From an uncultured Acidimicrobiales bacterium (GTDB taxonomy: Bacteria; Actinomycetota; Acidimicrobiia; Acidimicrobiales; SHLQ01), in the NCBI GenBank assembly GCA_938038785.1, contig CALHTB010000059.1, positions 1 through 34,656 of the forward strand: DNA of 34,656 bases, read 5' to 3'. Positions 34,320 through 34,656 of this stretch are shown piece after piece; position 1 is the stretch's first letter, and each line of letters starts with the position of its first letter. A program made the translations under genes and the position numbers. The notes under the pieces are model-generated. The model had not been told where the DNA came from and searched no databases. It saw nothing but the letters and a program-made list of their open reading frames with translations.

Positions 34320-34424
34320 CTGGGTCCCGCCGCCGTGTCTGCACCACTTCGGCCGCACGTTCGCTCCGCTTCGCTTGCTCTCTACTGGCGGCCTACTTGG
34401 CGCCGCCACGTCATCGGGACCCAG
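34320..34424. repeat. Inverted-repeat-bounded spacer after rpoD
   Basis: A perfect 10-bp inverted repeat CTGGGTCCCG (34320-34329) / CGGGACCCAG (34415-34424) encloses 85 bases, inside which GGCCGC (34351-34356) pairs with GCGGCC (34388-34393). The nested pairs could fold as a branched RNA or mark a small mobile repeat. The rest of the rpoD-to-terminator gap (34298-34319 and 34425-34523) shows nothing recognisable. Confidence 0.55.
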
Positions 34425-34523
34425 GGGGCATTGGCGTCCATCTCAACTGGCAACGGATGCCCTGGGCTCGCTCGGGCAAGGGGAGTGCTCGCTTTGGTTC
34501 GTCTCTTTGTGAGGAGAACGGCG

Positions 34524-34547
34524 AAGGCCGCCCTGTGGGGCGGCCTT
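34524..34547 (-). terminator. Strong hairpin terminator between rpoD and tRNA-Asn
   Basis: AAGGCCGCCC (34524-34533) pairs perfectly with GGGCGGCCTT (34538-34547) around a TGTG loop. It lies 9 bases beyond the 3' end of tRNA-Asn on the minus strand. T-richness is weak on both sides, so it could serve both convergent transcripts. Confidence 0.7.
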
Positions 34548-34556
34548 ACGTTCTTG

Positions 34557-34629
34557 CTCCGCGGGTTGGGATCGAACCAACGACCTGCCGATTAACAGTC
34601 GGATGCTCTGCCAGCTGAGCTACCGCGGA
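34557..34629 (-). tRNA. tRNA-Asn (anticodon GTT)
   Basis: The 73-base minus-strand gene folds as a cloverleaf. The acceptor TCCGCGG pairs with CCGCGGA. The D arm is GCTC/GAGC. The anticodon loop CTGTTAA carries GTT. The T arm GTTGG-TTCGATC-CCAAC is perfect. The discriminator base is G and CCA is not encoded. The outermost pair of the anticodon stem (T/C) is mismatched. The tRNA reads AAC and AAT codons. Confidence 0.95.
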
Positions 34630-34641
34630 TTGACTCGATGC

Positions 34642-34647
34642 ATGCTA
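34642..34647 (-). promoter_or_regulatory. Candidate -10 element of tRNA-Asn
   Basis: On the minus strand TAGCAT lies 12 bases before the tRNA 5' end, which fits a short 5' leader removed by RNase P. The -35 box would be at or beyond the window edge. Confidence 0.4.
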
Positions 34648-34656
34648 GCAAGCGTT

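Noticed and set aside
1..34656. CRISPR arrays, insertion sequences or restriction/defence genes
   Set aside because: No regularly spaced direct repeats beyond the two-copy 96-bp unit and the 29-bp dyads, and no transposase, Cas or restriction-enzyme motifs were seen in any plausible gene.

Overview
The window is a GC-rich, densely packed bacterial chromosome segment. Its gene content is actinobacterial: a dnaJ2-type DnaJ next to hrcA, a BldD-like regulator with its c-di-GMP motif, an actinobacterial-type [2Fe-2S] SoxR, class II glycyl-tRNA synthetase, and the blocks phoH-ybeY-CBS-era and uppS-recO-glyS. It does not look like Streptomyces or Mycobacterium. A DMSP-lyase-like cupin, a monoderm-style Tad locus without a secretin, and frequent leaderless start sites suggest an aquatic or marine member of the class Acidimicrobiia. 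That placement is inference.

Layout. (1) 21-3490: hrcA-dnaJ-rsmE, coupled by overlaps, then a bldD-like gene with its own promoter and a strong terminator. (2) 3604-6864: an aldo/keto reductase, then a divergent pair made of soxR and a 570-residue Rieske fusion protein. Between that pair lies an almost textbook MerR-family promoter with a 19-bp spacer and a dyad in it. (3) 6878-14323, minus strand: a ten-gene Tad/Flp pilus operon (cpaB, tadZ, tadA, tadB, tadC, a pilin-like gene, three TadE/TadG-like genes, a LysM membrane protein). Most genes overlap by 4 to 8 bases. (4) 14416-16509: a small HTH protein, a conserved hypothetical and a SAM-dependent methyltransferase. (5) 16663-20237: phoH-ybeY-CBS membrane protein-era. 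(6) 20304-25439: a lipoprotein, a two-gene ABC exporter and a DinG-like helicase. (7) 25440-25895: a gene-free region with a 96-bp tandem duplication and three hairpin dyads. (8) 25896-29643: uppS, recO, glyS and a CIA30-type lipoprotein. (9) 29658-31406: the cupin and a frameshifted tandem GNAT gene. (10) 31474-34629: dnaG-rpoD, a structured spacer, a terminator and tRNA-Asn(GTT) on the minus strand.

In Mycobacterium tuberculosis the genes hrcA-dnaJ2-rsmE-phoH-ybeY-CBS-era-recO-uppS-glyS-(dgt)-dnaG form one recognisable neighbourhood. Here the same skeleton is interrupted by accessory blocks carrying the redox pair, the pilus operon, the ABC/DinG segment and the cupin/GNAT segment.

The strongest candidate for an undescribed system is the SoxR-controlled Rieske protein, whose C-terminal half looks like four degenerate helical repeats, each with a histidine. 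A second window-wide signal is a TANNNT hexamer 6 or 7 bases before the start codon of eight genes, which predicts leaderless mRNAs and fixes several start codons.
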